Source: Nocardioides plantarum (GTDB taxonomy: Bacteria; Actinomycetota; Actinomycetes; Propionibacteriales; Nocardioidaceae). From it: 64,000 nucleotides of DNA. The notes under the pieces are model-generated. The model was not told the origin of the DNA. It did not search any database and was given only the letters and a program-made list of their open reading frames with translations. This document shows, piece by piece, positions 7,457 to 15,660 of this stretch. The stretch covers positions 2,046,001 through 2,110,000 of the forward strand of contig NZ_VDMS01000001.1 of assembly GCF_006346395.1 (NCBI RefSeq), in the 5' to 3' direction. A program made the translations under genes and the position numbers. Numbering within the stretch: position 1 is the stretch's first letter; every line of letters starts with the position of its first letter.

Positions 7457-8254
7457 TCAGGGGCCCGCCGCGACGATCCGCCGTACGGCGGCCAGGTCGA
7501 GGTCGAACGGACCGATCCGGGTCAGCACCCAGGAGGCGCCGCGGCCGGTCCAGTCACGCGGGTCCTGGTCGGGCCGGAGGTCGACGACCACCTCGAAGCC
7601 GGGCGCCGGGTCGTGCTCGGCGAGGTCGGCCGTCACCGCGTCCAGGTCGTCGGGACCGTCGAGGCCGATCACGAAGAAGCCGTCGTGGCGGGCGGCCCGG
7701 CGCAGCGGCGGCCGGTTGCCGAACCGCCCCGCCAGCCAGATCGGTACGACGGGAGCGGGGCGGAAGCGCACGCCGCGGGCGACGTGGTGGTCGCCGACGT
7801 GGTCGACCGCCTCCCCGCTCAGCAGCCCCCGCAGGACGTCCAGCCCCTCGTCGAGCATCCGCCCGCGCGTCCTGGGATCCGGCTCGTCGCCGAACGCGCT
7901 GAACTCGCCCACCCAGTCGTCGCCGAGACCCAGTCCGAGCACGAACCGACCGCCCGAGAGCACGGCCAGGCTGGACGCCTGCCGCGCGAGCACCTGCGGC
8001 CGGCGGCGGGCCAGCGGCGTCACCATCGGCCCGAACAGCAGCCGCTCGGTCCGCATCGCCACCGCCGCGCAGCAGGTCCACGGGTCGGCGATCTCGGAGA
8101 CCCGGTCGCCGTACTGCAGGTGGTCCCAGACGAAGAAGCCGTCCCAGCCGGCCGCCTCGGCCTCGGCCGCCAGGTCGCCGACCACCCGGGGGTCGGCCAG
8201 GGCGTCGAACGGGGCGACGAAGAGTCCGCGGCGGGTGGTCGTGGCGGTGGTCAT
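7457..8254 (-). CDS. LLM-class flavin-dependent oxidoreductase
   Basis: A 265-aa bacterial-luciferase-like TIM-barrel protein: GLFVAPFDALADPRVVGDLA, then AAGWDGFFVWDHLQYG near the N-terminus, TERLLFGPMVTPLARRRP, and SGGRFVLGLGLGD, which forms part of the flavin phosphate site. F420H2- or FMNH2-dependent members are both common in actinobacteria and cannot be separated here. At 265 aa it is somewhat shorter than the usual 300-350. A CATGAT element lies 6 nt before the ATG. Confidence 0.85.
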   Translation of the reverse strand: MTTATTTRRGLFVAPFDALADPRVVGDLAAEAEAAGWDGFFVWDHLQYGDRVSEIADPWTCCAAVAMRTERLLFGPMVTPLARRRPQVLARQASSLAVLSGGRFVLGLGLGDDWVGEFSAFGDEPDPRTRGRMLDEGLDVLRGLLSGEAVDHVGDHHVARGVRFRPAPVVPIWLAGRFGNRPPLRRAARHDGFFVIGLDGPDDLDAVTADLAEHDPAPGFEVVVDLRPDQDPRDWTGRGASWVLTRIGPFDLDLAAVRRIVAAGP

Positions 8255-8290
8255 GCCCCGATCATGCCCAGGCCGCCACCACGCGCCCGG

Positions 8291-10222
8291 TCAGCCCGCC
8301 AACCACGCGGCGTACGCGTCGAACGTGTAGGGCCGGCCGAGGAAGTCGGCGACCAGGTCGGCGGCGTCCTTCGTGCCACCGGGTGCCAGCACCCGGTCGC
8401 GGTAGCGCTGCGCCACGTCGGGAGCGAACAGGTCGGCCGGGTCGAAGGCGCTGAACAGGTCCTTGGCGATCACCTGCGACCAGGCGTACGTGTAGTAGGC
8501 CGAGCTGTAGCCGCCGAGGTGGCCGAACGAGGCGAACATGTGGGTGCCCTCGCGGTAGGGCCAGGGCGAGTACTTCTCCTGCAGCTCGACCATGCGCGCG
8601 GTCAGGTCGGCGGGCCGCTCGACGTGGAACCAGTAGGACATCGAGGCGTAGAACATCTGGCCGCGCGCCTGGGTGCCCTTGCCGTAGTCGTCGCTGGCGC
8701 GCATCGCCTCGACCAGGTCGGCCGGGATCGGCTCGCCCGCGGCGTCGGTCGCGAACGAGCGCAGGATCGAGGCGTCCCAGGCCCACTCCTCGAGCATCTG
8801 GCTCGGCGCCTCGACGAAGTCCCACTCCGTGGCGACGCCGGCGAACCGCGCCCATGCCACGTGGCCGCCGAGCACGTGGTGCACCAGGTGGCCGAACTCG
8901 TGGAACAGCGTGACGACGTGGTCGTGCTCCATCAGCCCGCGGCTGAAGTTGCAGACCAGGACGCCCTCGGGCAGCTGCCGGCCGGCCACGCCGTCGGTCA
9001 GCGTGAACTGGGCGGCGTGCTTGTACTTGCCCTCGCGGGGGTGCAGGTCGAGGTAGATGCGGCCCAGGCCGTCTCCGGAGGTCGCGTCGACGACGTCGTA
9101 CGCCGTCACGTCGGGGTGCCAGACCGGCGCGTCGGCGACCTCGTCGTAGCGCAGCCCGAACAGCCTGCCGGTCACCTCGAGCAGCCCGGCCCGCACCTTG
9201 GGGTAGTCGAAGTAGGTGCGCACCCGCTGCGAGTCGACCTGCAGCTGCTCCTTGCGCACGAGCTCCTCGTAGTAGAACGCGTCGGCGGCCAGGACCTGCT
9301 CGGCGTCGGGCCGGTCCTGCCGGTAGCGCTCGAGCAGCGTGGCCAGGTCGCGGCGCATCGGGCCCTCGGCGGCGGCGGCGATCTTGTCGATGAACGCCGG
9401 GATCGCCGGGCCCTCGCCGATCATCTTGACCTGGGCGTCGTACGCCGCCCAGTCGGCGAACCCGACCAGCCCGGCCATTTCGTGACGCAGGTCGAAGAGC
9501 TCCTGCAGCAGCGGCTCGGTGGCCGGGTAGCCGCGGTTGAGGAAGGCGTCGTAGATGTCGCGGCGGACCTCGGCGTCGTGGGCGAACTGCCGCGTCGGCA
9601 CGGCGTCGGGGTAGTCGGTCGTCACGGTGACCAGGCCGTCGTCCTCCACCGGGTGGGCCTCGAGCCAGTCGGCCGGCAGCCCGTCGAGACGCTCGGGGGC
9701 GACCCGGATGGTGCGCACGTCGTCGCGCACCGCCTTGCTGAACTCCTGGTCGAGCTCGGTCATCCGCTCCTGGATCGCGGTGATCCGGGCCCGGGTCTCG
9801 TCGTCGCGGTCGACGCCGGCGCGGGTGAAGTCTCGGCGGACCTTGCCGAGCAGCCGCAGCGCCTGCTCGTCGAGCCCGTCCTGCGACAGCCCGGCGAACA
9901 GCTCGTAGAGACCGGCGTCGAGGGACAGCTCGGTCGAGACCCGGCTGACGTCCTGCTCGGCCTTCTCGGCGGTCGTGCGTACCGCCTCGTCGGGGTGGAC
10001 GTTGCCGAACAGCGAGCCCATCGCCGCGACGTTGCCGAGCTGGAGCGACGCCTCGTCCCACAGCCGGAGCACCTCGAGCGCCTCGGCCGGCGGGCTGGTC
10101 CGCAGCCCGTCCACGATCTCGGCCGCCCGGGCCAGGCCGGACGCGGCGCGCTCGCGCACCCAGTCGTCCCAGGCGGCGGCGTCGGTGGGCAGGGACAGCG
10201 GCTCGAGCGTCTCCGGGGTCAC
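8291..10222 (-). CDS. M3-family zinc metallopeptidase (oligopeptidase)
   Basis: A 643-aa cytoplasmic thimet-oligopeptidase-like enzyme that would degrade short peptides. The zinc motif LFHEFGHLVHH (HExxH, about residue 438) and the downstream glutamate region (VEAPSQMLEEWAWD) are intact, and the C-terminal helical cap (YYTYAWSQVIAKDLFSAF) is typical. Length matches the family. The start is GTG at 10222. A TAGGCT -10 lies exactly 6 nt upstream, and its TAG is also the stop codon of the sigma-factor gene before it, so this gene appears to have its own leaderless promoter as well as read-through. Confidence 0.9.
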   Translation of the reverse strand: MTPETLEPLSLPTDAAAWDDWVRERAASGLARAAEIVDGLRTSPPAEALEVLRLWDEASLQLGNVAAMGSLFGNVHPDEAVRTTAEKAEQDVSRVSTELSLDAGLYELFAGLSQDGLDEQALRLLGKVRRDFTRAGVDRDDETRARITAIQERMTELDQEFSKAVRDDVRTIRVAPERLDGLPADWLEAHPVEDDGLVTVTTDYPDAVPTRQFAHDAEVRRDIYDAFLNRGYPATEPLLQELFDLRHEMAGLVGFADWAAYDAQVKMIGEGPAIPAFIDKIAAAAEGPMRRDLATLLERYRQDRPDAEQVLAADAFYYEELVRKEQLQVDSQRVRTYFDYPKVRAGLLEVTGRLFGLRYDEVADAPVWHPDVTAYDVVDATSGDGLGRIYLDLHPREGKYKHAAQFTLTDGVAGRQLPEGVLVCNFSRGLMEHDHVVTLFHEFGHLVHHVLGGHVAWARFAGVATEWDFVEAPSQMLEEWAWDASILRSFATDAAGEPIPADLVEAMRASDDYGKGTQARGQMFYASMSYWFHVERPADLTARMVELQEKYSPWPYREGTHMFASFGHLGGYSSAYYTYAWSQVIAKDLFSAFDPADLFAPDVAQRYRDRVLAPGGTKDAADLVADFLGRPYTFDAYAAWLAG

Positions 10223-10228
10223 CCGACC

Positions 10229-10234
10229 AGCCTA
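10229..10234 (-). promoter_or_regulatory. Leaderless -10 (TAGGCT) overlapping the preceding stop codon
   Basis: TAGGCT on the minus strand, 6 nt before the GTG at 10222. The TAG at 10234-10232 is the stop codon of the ECF sigma gene. Confidence 0.55.
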
Positions 10235-11458
10235 GGAGGCCGGGCCGAGCTGGTCGCGCCGCCGGGTGAGGTACGCCGTCTCGGCCGGGTTGTCGATCAG
10301 CGCCAGCGCCGCGTCGTACGCCGCCCGCGACTCACCCGACCGGCCCAGGCGTCGCAACAGGTCGGCGCGGGTGGCGTGGAAGGGGTGGTAGCCCGCGAGC
10401 GACCCGTGGAGCCGGTCGACCAGGGCGAGGCCGACCTCGGGACCGTCGAGCTCGGCCACGGCGATCGCCCGGTTGAGCGCGACGACCGGGTTGGGATCGA
10501 GCGCCACGAGCCGGCCGTAGAGCGCGGCGATCTGCGCCCAGTCGGTGTCGGCGGCGGTGGGGGCGTCGGTGTGGACGGCGTTGACGGCCGCCATCAGCTG
10601 GTAGCGCCCCGGCCGGTTGCCGGCCAGGCACTCATGGACCAGCGCGTGCCCCTCGCTCACGAGACCCCGCGACCAGGCGCCGCGGTCCTGCTCGGGCAGC
10701 GGCACCAGGGACCCGTCGGCCGCCAGCCGCGCCGGGCGGCGTGCCTCGGTCAGCAGCATCAGCGCCAGCAGGCCGGTCACCTCGGGCTCGTCGGGCAGCA
10801 GGGAGTGCAGGATCCGGCCCAGCCGGATCGCCTCGGCGGTCAGGTCGTCGCGGACCGACGTGCCCCGGTCGGACGGGGCCGAGGACAGGTAGCCCTCGTT
10901 GAAGATCAGGTAGACGACCGCGAGCACCCCGACGACCCGCTCGGGCAGGTCGGCCAGCGACGGCACGCGGTAGGGGATGCGGGCGGTCGCGATCTTCTTC
11001 TTCGCGCGCGTGATCCGCTGCGCCATCGTCGTCTCGGGGACGAAGAACGCCTGCGCGATCTCGGCGACCGTCAGGCCGCCGAGCAGCCGCAGGGTGAGGG
11101 CCACGCGTGCCTCGGGGGCCAGGGCGGGGTGGCAGCAGGTGAAGACCATCCGCAACCGGTCGTCCTCGACCGGTCCGGTGGGCTCGTGGGGTGTGTCGTC
11201 AGTGACCATGAAGGCCGCCTGGTGCTTGGCGTCGCGGTGGGACTCTCGACGGATCCTGTCGATCGCCTTGCGGGTCGCGGTCGTCGTCAGCCACGCCCCC
11301 GGGTTGGGGGGTACGCCGTCGACCGGCCACTTCTCCAGGGCCACCACGAGAGCCTCGCCGGCGGCGTCCTCGGCGACGTCGATGTCGCCGAAGCGACGCG
11401 CGAGCGACGCGACGACCCGGCCGAACTCCTCGCGGTAGACCCGCTCGATCGTCTCCAC
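10232..11458 (-). CDS. ECF42-type sigma factor with C-terminal TPR-like extension
   Basis: A 408-aa sigma factor. Region 2 (EEFGRVVASLARRFGDIDVAEDA, then PGAWLTTTATRKAIDRIRRE) and region 4 (ALTLRLLGGLTVAEIAQAF, TTMAQRITRAKKKI) occupy the first 180 residues. The rest is a helical DUF6596/TPR-like extension (LAVVYLIFNEGY; ALNRAIAVAELDGPEVGLALVDRL; HPFHATRADLLRRLG). This architecture, plus a DGPF-motif gene immediately upstream, is diagnostic of group ECF42. These factors lack an anti-sigma, and the extension is required for activity in characterised members. It starts 15 nt after the DGPF gene, forming one operon. Confidence 0.9.
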   Translation of the reverse strand: METIERVYREEFGRVVASLARRFGDIDVAEDAAGEALVVALEKWPVDGVPPNPGAWLTTTATRKAIDRIRRESHRDAKHQAAFMVTDDTPHEPTGPVEDDRLRMVFTCCHPALAPEARVALTLRLLGGLTVAEIAQAFFVPETTMAQRITRAKKKIATARIPYRVPSLADLPERVVGVLAVVYLIFNEGYLSSAPSDRGTSVRDDLTAEAIRLGRILHSLLPDEPEVTGLLALMLLTEARRPARLAADGSLVPLPEQDRGAWSRGLVSEGHALVHECLAGNRPGRYQLMAAVNAVHTDAPTAADTDWAQIAALYGRLVALDPNPVVALNRAIAVAELDGPEVGLALVDRLHGSLAGYHPFHATRADLLRRLGRSGESRAAYDAALALIDNPAETAYLTRRRDQLGPAS

Positions 11459-11473
11459 GCGCGACGGACGGCC

Positions 11474-11842
11474 TCAGGCCTGCGGCTCGGCCTGGAAGGG
11501 GCGGACCTCGACCTTGCCGGCGCAGGCCCGCGAGCCCTTGGCCGCCCAGTCCTGCGCGGCGGCGAGGTCGGCGGCCTCGATGATCCAGAACCCGCCGAGG
11601 TACTCCTTGGACTCCGAGAACGGACCGTCGGTGACGATCGGCGCCTCGCCGGAGGCGTCGACGACGCTGCTCCTCTCCCGGGGCTCCAGGCCCCCGGCGA
11701 ACAACCAGGCACCCGCCTCCTGCAGCTCGGTGTTGAAGGCGTCGACCGCCTCGATGATGGGCTGGACGTCGGCCATGGTCATGGCCGCCATCGCGGCGTC
11801 GCCGGCCTCGTCGTGGTTGACGGCCAGGAAGTACTGCGGCAT
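11474..11842 (-). CDS. YCII-related DGPF-domain protein
   Basis: A 122-aa protein with the DGPF motif that names the family (VTDGPFSESKEYLGGFWII, about residues 72-90). The family has a ferredoxin-like YCII fold. Its function is unknown, but it is almost always encoded next to ECF42 sigma factors, as here, and is a known target of their promoters. The ATG at 11842 is decided by the Shine-Dalgarno GAGGAG about 6 nt upstream. A longer open frame has no supporting site. Confidence 0.88.
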   Translation of the reverse strand: MPQYFLAVNHDEAGDAAMAAMTMADVQPIIEAVDAFNTELQEAGAWLFAGGLEPRERSSVVDASGEAPIVTDGPFSESKEYLGGFWIIEAADLAAAQDWAAKGSRACAGKVEVRPFQAEPQA

Positions 11843-11903
11843 GTCGTGCTCCTCGTGTCGGTGGTGGCGGTCGGCGGCCCCGGTGGCTGCCTGACACCCT
11901 GTC

Positions 11904-11930
11904 CACGAACGACGTCGGTGGACTACGACA
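11904..11930 (-). promoter_or_regulatory. Candidate ECF42-type autoregulated promoter
   Basis: On the minus strand TGTCGT (11930-11925) precedes a CGTTC element (11911-11907), similar to the TGTCGA/-10 CGWC pattern reported for ECF42 targets. It lies about 65 nt upstream of the DGPF gene. Match is partial. Confidence 0.35.
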
Positions 11931-11984
11931 GGCCCCGGAAAGTTTCTGGTCCCGCACTTCCTACCGCGCCACGCGCCCGATAAG

Positions 11985-11990
11985 TACCGT
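11985..11990 (+). promoter_or_regulatory. Leaderless -10 (TACCGT) for the 11997 gene
   Basis: TACCGT with 6 nt to the ATG at 11997 and no Shine-Dalgarno. Confidence 0.55.
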
Positions 11991-11996
11991 CGGCCC

Positions 11997-12581
11997 ATGA
12001 CCGACTGGGGAGACCTCTACCGCGACCACGTGGCGGCGATCAGCGAGCTCGTCGGCGACCTCACCGACGAGCACCTGGCGATCGAGGTTCCCGCCACCCC
12101 TGCCTGGACGGTGCGGCACGTGCTCGCCCACCTCGCCGGTGGCGCGACCGACAACCTGACCGGGCGGGTGGACGACGCACCCGGTCCACGATGGACCGCA
12201 CGTCATGTCGGCGAGCGGGTCGAGCAGCCCGTCCCCGACCTCGTGGCCGAGCTGCGGGCCAACGCCGACGCGGTCGCGGCCTCCACCGTCGACAACCCGC
12301 GACCGGCCATCGTCTGGGACATCGCCGTCCACCACGCCGACCTGCACGAGGCCCTCGGGCTGCCTCGACTGCCCGACCACCTCTGGACGCCGGTCGTCGA
12401 GATGGTCGGCCCCTGGCGGGCGCCCGACCTGGTCGGCACCGTCGAGCCCTACGAGCTGTTCCGCGGCCTGTTCTCGCGTCGCTCCCGGACCCAGATGCAC
12501 CGGTGGGGCCTCGACGACGACGGCGTCGAGGCGGTCTGCATCTTCGGTCCTCGCGACGACGACCAGCCCGTGCCGTCGTGA
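11997..12581 (+). CDS. Maleylpyruvate isomerase N-terminal/TIGR03083-like (DinB fold) protein
   Basis: A 194-aa DinB-fold protein of the mycothiol-dependent maleylpyruvate isomerase N-terminal type. The first helix (LYRDHVAAISELVGDL), the metal-ligand segment TPAWTVRHVLAHLAGG, and the second ligand pair in WDIAVHHADLHEALG are visible, giving the expected three-His metal site. Many actinobacterial paralogues act as thiol-dependent transferases using mycothiol, but the substrate here is unknown. ATG start at 11997 with a leaderless promoter. Divergent from the ECF42 operon, whose promoter shares the same 154-nt gap. Confidence 0.82.
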   Translation: MTDWGDLYRDHVAAISELVGDLTDEHLAIEVPATPAWTVRHVLAHLAGGATDNLTGRVDDAPGPRWTARHVGERVEQPVPDLVAELRANADAVAASTVDNPRPAIVWDIAVHHADLHEALGLPRLPDHLWTPVVEMVGPWRAPDLVGTVEPYELFRGLFSRRSRTQMHRWGLDDDGVEAVCIFGPRDDDQPVPS

Positions 12582-12651
12582 CCAGACGCGCATGGCCCGA
12601 TCGGGTCCGACAACTGACCGAACGGCCGATCCGTCGGCCGGGTCCCACGCC

Positions 12652-12657
12652 TAGGAT
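12652..12657 (+). promoter_or_regulatory. Leaderless -10 (TAGGAT) for the GH6 gene
   Basis: TAGGAT with 6 nt to the GTG at 12664. It fixes the start at the beginning of the signal peptide. Confidence 0.55.
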
Positions 12658-12663
12658 CGGCCC

Positions 12664-13701
12664 GTGCCCCGTCCGTCCAGCCTGCCCAGCCTTCTCGGGC
12701 TCCTCCTCCTGCTGACAGGTCTCTCGGTCCTCGCCCCGCCGTCCGGGACGGCGTACGACCCGACCGGCTCGACCGTCCGCCCGGCGGCGGCCCAGCCCGT
12801 CCAGCGCGCGTCGAGCGACCCCCGCCTCACCCGCGGCCTGTTCGTCGACCCCTACATGCCCGCGGCCAAGGCCGGCAAGACCTACCGCCGGATCGGCAAG
12901 GTCGCCCAGGCGCTCTGGATCACCGACTACTACGCCACCCCGGCCAAGGCCAAGAAGGCCGTCGCCGACTACACCGCCCGGGCGGCCGCGGCGAAGAAGA
13001 CGCCGATCATGACCGTCTACGCCATCCCCGGGCGTGACTGCGGGCTCGCCTCCTCCGGCGGGATGCCGACCTCCGGCGCCTACCAGCGCTGGGTCGCCGC
13101 CGTCGCCGCGGGCATGAAAGGCCGCCACGCGATCGTCGTGCTCGAGCCCGACGCGGTCGCCTTCATGGAGGACCCGCGCCGTCCGGAGTGCCAGGACCCC
13201 GCGCCGCGCCAGCGGCTGCTGACCTACGCCGCCAAGGCCCTGCACGACGCCGGCGCCTGGGTCTACATCGACGCCGGGCACTCCAACTGGCAGAGCCCGA
13301 CGGTGATGGCGCAGCGCCTGGTCAAGTCCGGCATCCGCTACGCCCGCGGGTTCAGCACCAACATCGGCAACTTCCGCCCGACCGCCGACGAGATCTCCTA
13401 CGCCAAGTCCCTCAACTACCAGCTCGCGCGCCGCAAGGCCACCGGCAAGCGCTACCTCGTCGAGACCGCCCGCAACGGGGTCAAGCCCAGTGCCGACGGC
13501 TTCGACGTCTGCAACCCGCTGTGGGCCCGGCTCGGCGCGACGCCGCGGCTGCAGTTCAAGGGTGCCTACGACGGCAACGTCTGGATCAAGCACCCCGGCG
13601 AGTCCGACGGTGACCGCAACGACGACCAGCAGAACTGCCACGGCGGGCCCGTGTCGGGCAAGTGGTGGCCCCAGGGCGCGCGCCGGCTGATGGCTAGCTG
13701 A
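12664..13701 (+). CDS. Secreted glycoside hydrolase family 6 (endoglucanase/cellobiohydrolase-like)
   Basis: A 345-aa exported GH6 enzyme. A signal peptide covers about residues 1-29 (LPSLLGLLLLLTGLSVLAPP) and the catalytic domain starts near residue 55 (LFVDPYMPAAKAG). Three catalytic-site segments are present: IPGRDCG (about residue 124), VVLEPDAVAF (general acid Asp, about 162) and WIKHPGESDG near the C-terminus, the usual base region. Four cysteines sit where GH6 disulfides form. There is no carbohydrate-binding module, so it would act on soluble or accessible beta-1,4-glucan. It overlaps the convergent neighbour by 8 nt. Confidence 0.88.
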   Translation: MPRPSSLPSLLGLLLLLTGLSVLAPPSGTAYDPTGSTVRPAAAQPVQRASSDPRLTRGLFVDPYMPAAKAGKTYRRIGKVAQALWITDYYATPAKAKKAVADYTARAAAAKKTPIMTVYAIPGRDCGLASSGGMPTSGAYQRWVAAVAAGMKGRHAIVVLEPDAVAFMEDPRRPECQDPAPRQRLLTYAAKALHDAGAWVYIDAGHSNWQSPTVMAQRLVKSGIRYARGFSTNIGNFRPTADEISYAKSLNYQLARRKATGKRYLVETARNGVKPSADGFDVCNPLWARLGATPRLQFKGAYDGNVWIKHPGESDGDRNDDQQNCHGGPVSGKWWPQGARRLMAS

Positions 13702-14329
13702 CCCGCACCATCGCCAGCAGGGTCGGCGTGCTGCGGTCCGGCCAGCGCCCCAGCAGGGTGTGCTCGCCCTCGACGGCCACCACGGTCGTCGGGATAACCA
13801 CCCGGACCACGGTCAGCTCGATCCCCGCGGCGTCAAGCACCGTGCGGTCCACGTCCTCGCGCCGCTCCACGGGCCCGACGGCGGGCACGGGTGTGCCGGG
13901 CACGCCGCTGCCGGTGACGAACGTCGTGGCCTCGCGGGTGGTCAGCACCCCGTCGATCTCGATCTCCATCTCGGCCTGCCGACCGCCGGTCAGCGCCGTG
14001 GTGGCCAGCGCGGCGGCGTACACGGGGTCGGCGCAGCCGTCGTAGACCCACCGCCGACCCAGCACGCTGTGCTCCATCTCGGTCACCAGGTCGCGCTCGG
14101 CGCCCACCAGCGGCGCGGAGCGGTAGGTGAGCGGCACCTGCAGCACCGGGCCGTCGCCCGCGCGCACCAGGAACGTCTCGATGCCGACCTCGTCGGCCGG
14201 GTCGTCGAAGCGGTAGGCGCCCAGGATCGTCAGCTCGCCGCCACCGACGAACCACGGACGGTGCGGCGCCCAGGCCGATAGCGCCTCGAGCTTGGTCGGG
14301 CTGATCGATGCCTGGTGGAGGAGGGCCAT
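13694..14329 (-). CDS. CG0192-family (maltokinase N-cap-like) protein
   Basis: A 211-aa protein similar to the actinobacterial CG0192 family, which resembles the N-terminal cap of maltokinases. Diagnostic segments are MALLHQASISPTKLEAL at the start, then LGAYRFDDPADEVGIETFLV, VPLTYRSAPL, MEHSVLGRRWVYDGCADP and GEHTLLGRWPD. Members are linked to trehalose/maltose (GlgE pathway) metabolism by domain relationship, but the function of free-standing copies is unproven. The ATG at 14329 begins this conserved N-terminus; the longer frame runs into repeat DNA. It ends 8 nt inside the convergent GH6 gene. Confidence 0.82.
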   Translation of the reverse strand: MALLHQASISPTKLEALSAWAPHRPWFVGGGELTILGAYRFDDPADEVGIETFLVRAGDGPVLQVPLTYRSAPLVGAERDLVTEMEHSVLGRRWVYDGCADPVYAAALATTALTGGRQAEMEIEIDGVLTTREATTFVTGSGVPGTPVPAVGPVERREDVDRTVLDAAGIELTVVRVVIPTTVVAVEGEHTLLGRWPDRSTPTLLAMVRVS

Positions 14330-14373
14330 GCCGCCCACCCTGCCACCGCACGGCGAGAGTGTGCCCACCCCCG

Positions 14374-14481
14374 ATGGTCGACCCTCGGTGGTCGACCCTC
14401 GGTGGTCGAGCTTGTCGAGACCCCGCAAGGGCCGGGTCAGGTGGCCGTGGACCCCACCGGGTCTCGACAGGCTCGACCACC
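14374..14481. repeat. Direct repeats and 23-bp near-perfect inverted repeat
   Basis: Two tandem 14-nt units (RTGGTCGACCCTCG, 14374-14401) lead into an inverted repeat. The left arm is 14401-14423 (GGTGGTCGAGCTTGTCGAGACCC) and the right arm 14459-14481, its reverse complement with one mismatch, around a 35-nt spacer. It fills most of the gap between the DUF427 gene and the CG0192-family gene. The sequence looks like a mobile palindromic extragenic element rather than a terminator, since it has long arms and a large loop. Confidence 0.75.
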
Positions 14482-14507
14482 GACGACGGGTCCGCGTCGC
14501 GTCCCCG

Positions 14508-15023
14508 TCACCACCCCCAGGTGCCGGGCTCGCCCTTGAACGGACCGACCACCCGCGAGGTGATCCAGCCGCCGTAGAACCCACCCGCCTGCGCCACGAC
14601 GACCTCGCCGTCCACCAGGCAGTGGTCGACCTGGCCCGGCATCACCGAGACCGCGCCGGCGAGGTCGGCGAAGCGGGCGGTCGGGGTGGGATAGGTCCAG
14701 GCCGCGCGGGGGGCGACCCCGCCCCCACCGACCACGTCGAAGTACGACGCCGCGCCCTTCCACTCGCAGTGCGACGACCCGTCCGCCTCGCGCAGCGCGC
14801 CGTCGACCCAGGCGTCGCGAGGCAGGTAGTAGGTCGGCGGGTGACTCGTCTCGAGCACCCGCCACGAGCGCGTCGTCCGGGCGACGACCTGGCCGCCCAG
14901 CACCACCTCGACGGTCTCGGAGGAGACCTCGAGGGCCGGCGGACGCGGGTAGTCCCAGCAGGACTCCTGGCCGGGGCCGGGCTTGGTGCGCTGGTTCGGG
15001 CGGGGATGAGGCAGGGCGGTCAC
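14508..15023 (-). CDS. DUF427 domain protein
   Basis: A 171-aa protein of the DUF427 family, a small beta-fold of unknown enzymatic role found across actinobacteria. Characteristic segments are VEVVLGGQVVARTTRSWRVLE, PTYYLPRDAW, the SSHCEWKGAASYFDV motif and TPTARFADLAGAVS. The GTG at 15023 is chosen because it fits the N-terminal pattern ESCWDYPRPPALE and an AAGACT element lies 6 nt upstream. A second, shorter DUF427 gene is at 62462-62743. Confidence 0.85.
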   Translation of the reverse strand: MTALPHPRPNQRTKPGPGQESCWDYPRPPALEVSSETVEVVLGGQVVARTTRSWRVLETSHPPTYYLPRDAWVDGALREADGSSHCEWKGAASYFDVVGGGGVAPRAAWTYPTPTARFADLAGAVSVMPGQVDHCLVDGEVVVAQAGGFYGGWITSRVVGPFKGEPGTWGW

Positions 15024-15113
15024 GACCCCAGTCTTGCGCTGAGGTGGATGACGACCCGGTCGCCGGCCTCCAACGCTGTGGTGTTTCTGGTGTTTCCCTG
15101 GGATCATGAAGGC

Positions 15114-15647
15114 ATGGACGGCGATGACGATCTCCTGCGGACCGGGGAGGTGGCGAGGCTCTTGGGCGTCTCGCGCCAACACGTCGTCGACCTCTGCGAC
15201 CGTGGCGACCTGCCCGCGGTGCGCACCGGCGTACACCGCCGGATCTCGCGTCGCGAGGTGGCACTCCTGGCAGCCGCCGGCTCTGGCGGTCTGACACGCG
15301 AGCAGGAGCGCTCGCTGTGGCTGCACCAGGGGTTGCTCGGCGTGCTCCTGGCAGAACCCGACCGAGGGCTGGCGACCGCCCGCGACAACCTCGATCGCTG
15401 GCGCACGGTGCACCGGCCTGGAGGCGCCACGCTGGGCTACTTCGACGCCTGGGAGCGAATACTGGACGCCGGCCTCGACGAGGTCGTGGCCACACTGGTG
15501 AGCCGCACACCGGTCGCGTGCGAGCTGCGACAGAACTCCCCCTTCGCCGGGCTGCTCCCCGACTCGACCAGGATCGCACTGCTGGCCGCGTTCGTCCGAC
15601 ACTGGGACCTCGATCACGAGCAAGCCGACCGCGGCCGGGCCTCCTGA
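15114..15647 (+). CDS. Helix-turn-helix (excisionase-type) DNA-binding protein, probable antitoxin
   Basis: A 177-aa protein with an N-terminal MerR/excisionase-like helix-turn-helix (residues about 7-50: LLRTGEVARLLGVSRQHVVDLCDRGD, then VRTGVHRRISRREV). A helical C-terminal domain follows (WLHQGLLGVLLAEPDRGLATAR, YFDAWERILDAGLDEV). It starts 13 nt upstream of a DUF6036 nucleotidyltransferase-like gene. HTH proteins paired with nucleotidyltransferase-fold partners often form toxin-antitoxin or abortive-infection modules, with this gene as DNA-binding antitoxin. The ATG at 15114 is the first codon of the HTH-containing frame; upstream codons are antisense to DUF427. Confidence 0.75.
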   Translation: MDGDDDLLRTGEVARLLGVSRQHVVDLCDRGDLPAVRTGVHRRISRREVALLAAAGSGGLTREQERSLWLHQGLLGVLLAEPDRGLATARDNLDRWRTVHRPGGATLGYFDAWERILDAGLDEVVATLVSRTPVACELRQNSPFAGLLPDSTRIALLAAFVRHWDLDHEQADRGRAS

Positions 15648-15660
15648 GGCGGTCGCGACG

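Noticed and set aside
6791..11983. 1730-codon open frame on the plus strand
   Set aside because: It runs antisense through at least five clearly recognisable minus-strand genes. It is a by-product of GC-rich codon bias, and its translation is Gly/Arg/Val-rich low complexity.
13694..14584. Longer start for the CG0192-family gene
   Set aside because: The extra N-terminus comes from the inverted-repeat element and has no homology. ATG at 14329 begins the conserved sequence.
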